DNA of 64,000 nucleotides from Bacillota bacterium (GTDB taxonomy: Bacteria; Bacillota; SHA-98; Ch115): positions 19,942 to 83,941 of the forward strand of contig JABLXA010000013.1 of assembly GCA_013178415.1 (NCBI GenBank). The letters are read 5' to 3'. The notes under the pieces were generated by a model. It saw only the letters and a program-made list of their open reading frames with translations. It did not search any database and had not been told where the DNA came from. A program made the position numbers and the translations under genes. Positions 62,715 to 64,000 of the stretch are shown in pieces. Each line of letters begins with the position of its first letter. Positions within the stretch are counted from its first letter, which is position 1.

Positions 62715-63902
62715 ATGGATCAGGACGAGGTAGATCTCCTTCAATATCTAAGGGTCATATATCGATGGAAATGGGCCATTCTCATCATTCTTTTGACGAG
62801 CGCTCTAACGGCTTATGTGGTTAGTAGTCGAATGATTCCTGTCTATCAGGCATCAGCCAGCGCCCTGGTGAAAGCCGATGCCGCCATGTCGGCTATCCCG
62901 CTTTTTCAAGCTCAGATGGGGGCCGGGGCCAATGCCGCCCAAAACTATGTGGAAATCCTGCGCAGCCGAACTCTTCTGGAACGTGTCTTAGCCCGGCTGG
63001 GAATGGATGTGCCAGTGGACTCGGCAGAATTTCAGGATCTCAGGAATAGCATCTCAGCGCAGCTGGCACAGGGGGCTAATACAATTAAAGTCACGGTGAA
63101 CTCCACGGATCCATTTAAGGCTGCTCAATTGGCGAATGCCATGATAGACATGCTTATTCAGGAAAGTCAGAGATCAAACCAGGAATCCGCCAGAACAGCT
63201 CGAGAGTTTTTGGAGCAAAGGCTCAAAGTCTCCGAAGGGCAGCTCAGGCGCGCAGAGCAGGCTCTCCTTGATTATAAAAGATCCCATAGGGTCATAGAAC
63301 CTTCAGAAGAGACCAAGGCACAAATCGAAAAGATAAGTTCGCTGGAAACCGCGCTATCTCAGACGGAAGTGGCTATCAGTGAGCTCCGGGCAAATACGGA
63401 ACAGATGCAAAAAGATATACGGGCTCAGAATCCTACCCTGGTTACCTCTGAAACCGTGGTCGGCAATCCGTTGATCGAGCAGTATAAGGGCAAGCTCTCA
63501 GAGCTGGAAGTGGATCTTGCGGGAGCCAGGGAAAAGTATACAGATAAGCATCCGACGGTGTTGAGTCTGCGGTCGCAAATTCAGGAATTGAAGGAGAAGC
63601 TGAATAATGAAGTGGAAAGGGTCGTGAGCGCGCAGACGACGACCCTCAACCCGATTCACCAGCAGTTGCTATCGCAACTGGTTCAAGCTGAAGCTCAAAT
63701 CGTGGGGCTTCAGGCTAAGAGAGATGCCTTGAAGGAGCTTGTGGCCCAGAATGAGGCCATGCTTACCACGATACCAGAGAAGGAACTAAATCTGGCCCGG
63801 CTCATGAGAGAACAGCGAGTTGCGGAAGAGATATATGTCATGTTGCTCACTAAGTATGAGGAGACGAAAATAACAGAGCAGTCCTGTAATGAAATCGGAT
63901 AA
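62715..63902 (+). CDS. Wzz-type polysaccharide co-polymerase, truncated by an insertion
   Basis: 395 residues. Wzz N-terminus with a membrane segment (WKWAILIILLTSALTAYVVS), a long coiled coil and the LTKYEETKITEQS boundary, after which the sequence turns to CNEIG and stops. In intact relatives a second membrane segment follows, sometimes with a tyrosine kinase domain. The insertion sequence begins at the break, so this gene is interrupted. Partner to the SLBB exporter, setting chain length. Confidence 0.8.
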   Translation: MDQDEVDLLQYLRVIYRWKWAILIILLTSALTAYVVSSRMIPVYQASASALVKADAAMSAIPLFQAQMGAGANAAQNYVEILRSRTLLERVLARLGMDVPVDSAEFQDLRNSISAQLAQGANTIKVTVNSTDPFKAAQLANAMIDMLIQESQRSNQESARTAREFLEQRLKVSEGQLRRAEQALLDYKRSHRVIEPSEETKAQIEKISSLETALSQTEVAISELRANTEQMQKDIRAQNPTLVTSETVVGNPLIEQYKGKLSELEVDLAGAREKYTDKHPTVLSLRSQIQELKEKLNNEVERVVSAQTTTLNPIHQQLLSQLVQAEAQIVGLQAKRDALKELVAQNEAMLTTIPEKELNLARLMREQRVAEEIYVMLLTKYEETKITEQSCNEIG

Positions 63903-64000
63903 GAATTGATAAAAGGGGAGCCTCCTGGTATAACATTAACGAAACCCCACAAAGACAGGAGGTCCCCAAAGCTGATGGACAAAACTGCAAAGATTCAATT
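63883..64000 (+). mobile_element. Left end of an insertion sequence, partial
   Basis: From about 63883 (CCTGTAATGAAATC, beginning with CCT as in IS1380-like ends) the DNA leaves the Wzz frame. It carries a CCTCCTG...CAGGAGG inverted repeat, then AGGAGG and an ATG at 63974 (MDKTAKIQ...), the apparent transposase start, cut by the window. The family is uncertain. Confidence 0.55.

Overview
The window joins most of a prophage (positions 1 to about 28,170) to bacterial chromosome (about 28,170 to 64,000). The host looks like an uncultivated Bacillota (Clostridia-like firmicute). Supporting signs are the pcrA-ligA-gatCAB order, a LysM plus glycosyl-hydrolase-18 surface or spore-coat locus, PgsB/PgsC-type poly-gamma-glutamate genes, PocR/AraC regulation, oxygen-sensitive 2-hydroxyacyl-CoA dehydratase genes, frequent TTG/GTG starts with strong GGAGG ribosome sites, and an exopolysaccharide export locus. 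This placement is inference, not identification.

Prophage. The late genes run leftward on the minus strand: terminase small and large subunits, portal, scaffold, a DUF5309/SU10-type major capsid protein, three tandem paralogous adaptor proteins, a gp10/gp12-like tail protein, an HxH fibre protein, a six-bladed kelch protein, a tail fibre, and helical virion proteins that run off the left edge. No tape measure or major tail tube gene is seen, which fits a short-tailed (podovirus-like) virion. A serine tRNA (UGA), a terminator and an extended -10 promoter lie between terminase and a sigma-region-4-like late regulator. The early genes, also on the minus strand, include a Cro-like repressor, an excisionase-like protein, a Gam-like nuclease inhibitor, a Sak4-like ATPase, an initiator carrying an HNH insert (with 21-bp iterons next to AT-rich DNA), a DnaC-like loader, a sigma factor, a RusA resolvase and a thymidine kinase. 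The rightward lysogeny block (CI-like repressor, ImmA-like protein, small membrane protein, tyrosine integrase) ends at a tRNA-Gln(CUG), which is the evident attachment site. The other prophage end and the lysis genes lie left of the window.

Chromosome. After tRNA-Gln come a solute-binding protein, a phosphoesterase, TldD/TldE, PcrA, LigA, GatC, GatA and GatB in a rightward series, two membrane transport genes, a leftward LysM/GH18 pair, and a PocR-AraC regulator. Next are SatD-like and DUF3307 genes, a TGS-domain GTPase, a two-subunit 2-hydroxyacyl-CoA dehydratase with its ATP-dependent activator, and a zinc-ribbon gene whose ribosome site is buried in a hairpin. A PEPCK/HPr-kinase-fold orphan, pgsB/pgsC, a MATE exporter and a flavin-reductase-like protein follow. 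The window ends in an exopolysaccharide locus: a 1031-residue exporter with ten SLBB repeats and a Wzz-type protein that an insertion sequence appears to have truncated at the right edge.

The most unusual items are the tripled adaptor genes, the HNH-bearing initiator with a Tyr in place of the catalytic His, the in-gene iterons, a portal-gene fragment stuck behind the thymidine kinase, a four-site TTGC-N4-GCAA operator set, a prophage-supplied terminator for the host tRNA, the ten-SLBB protein, and the P-loop orphan at 53.5-55.4 kb.
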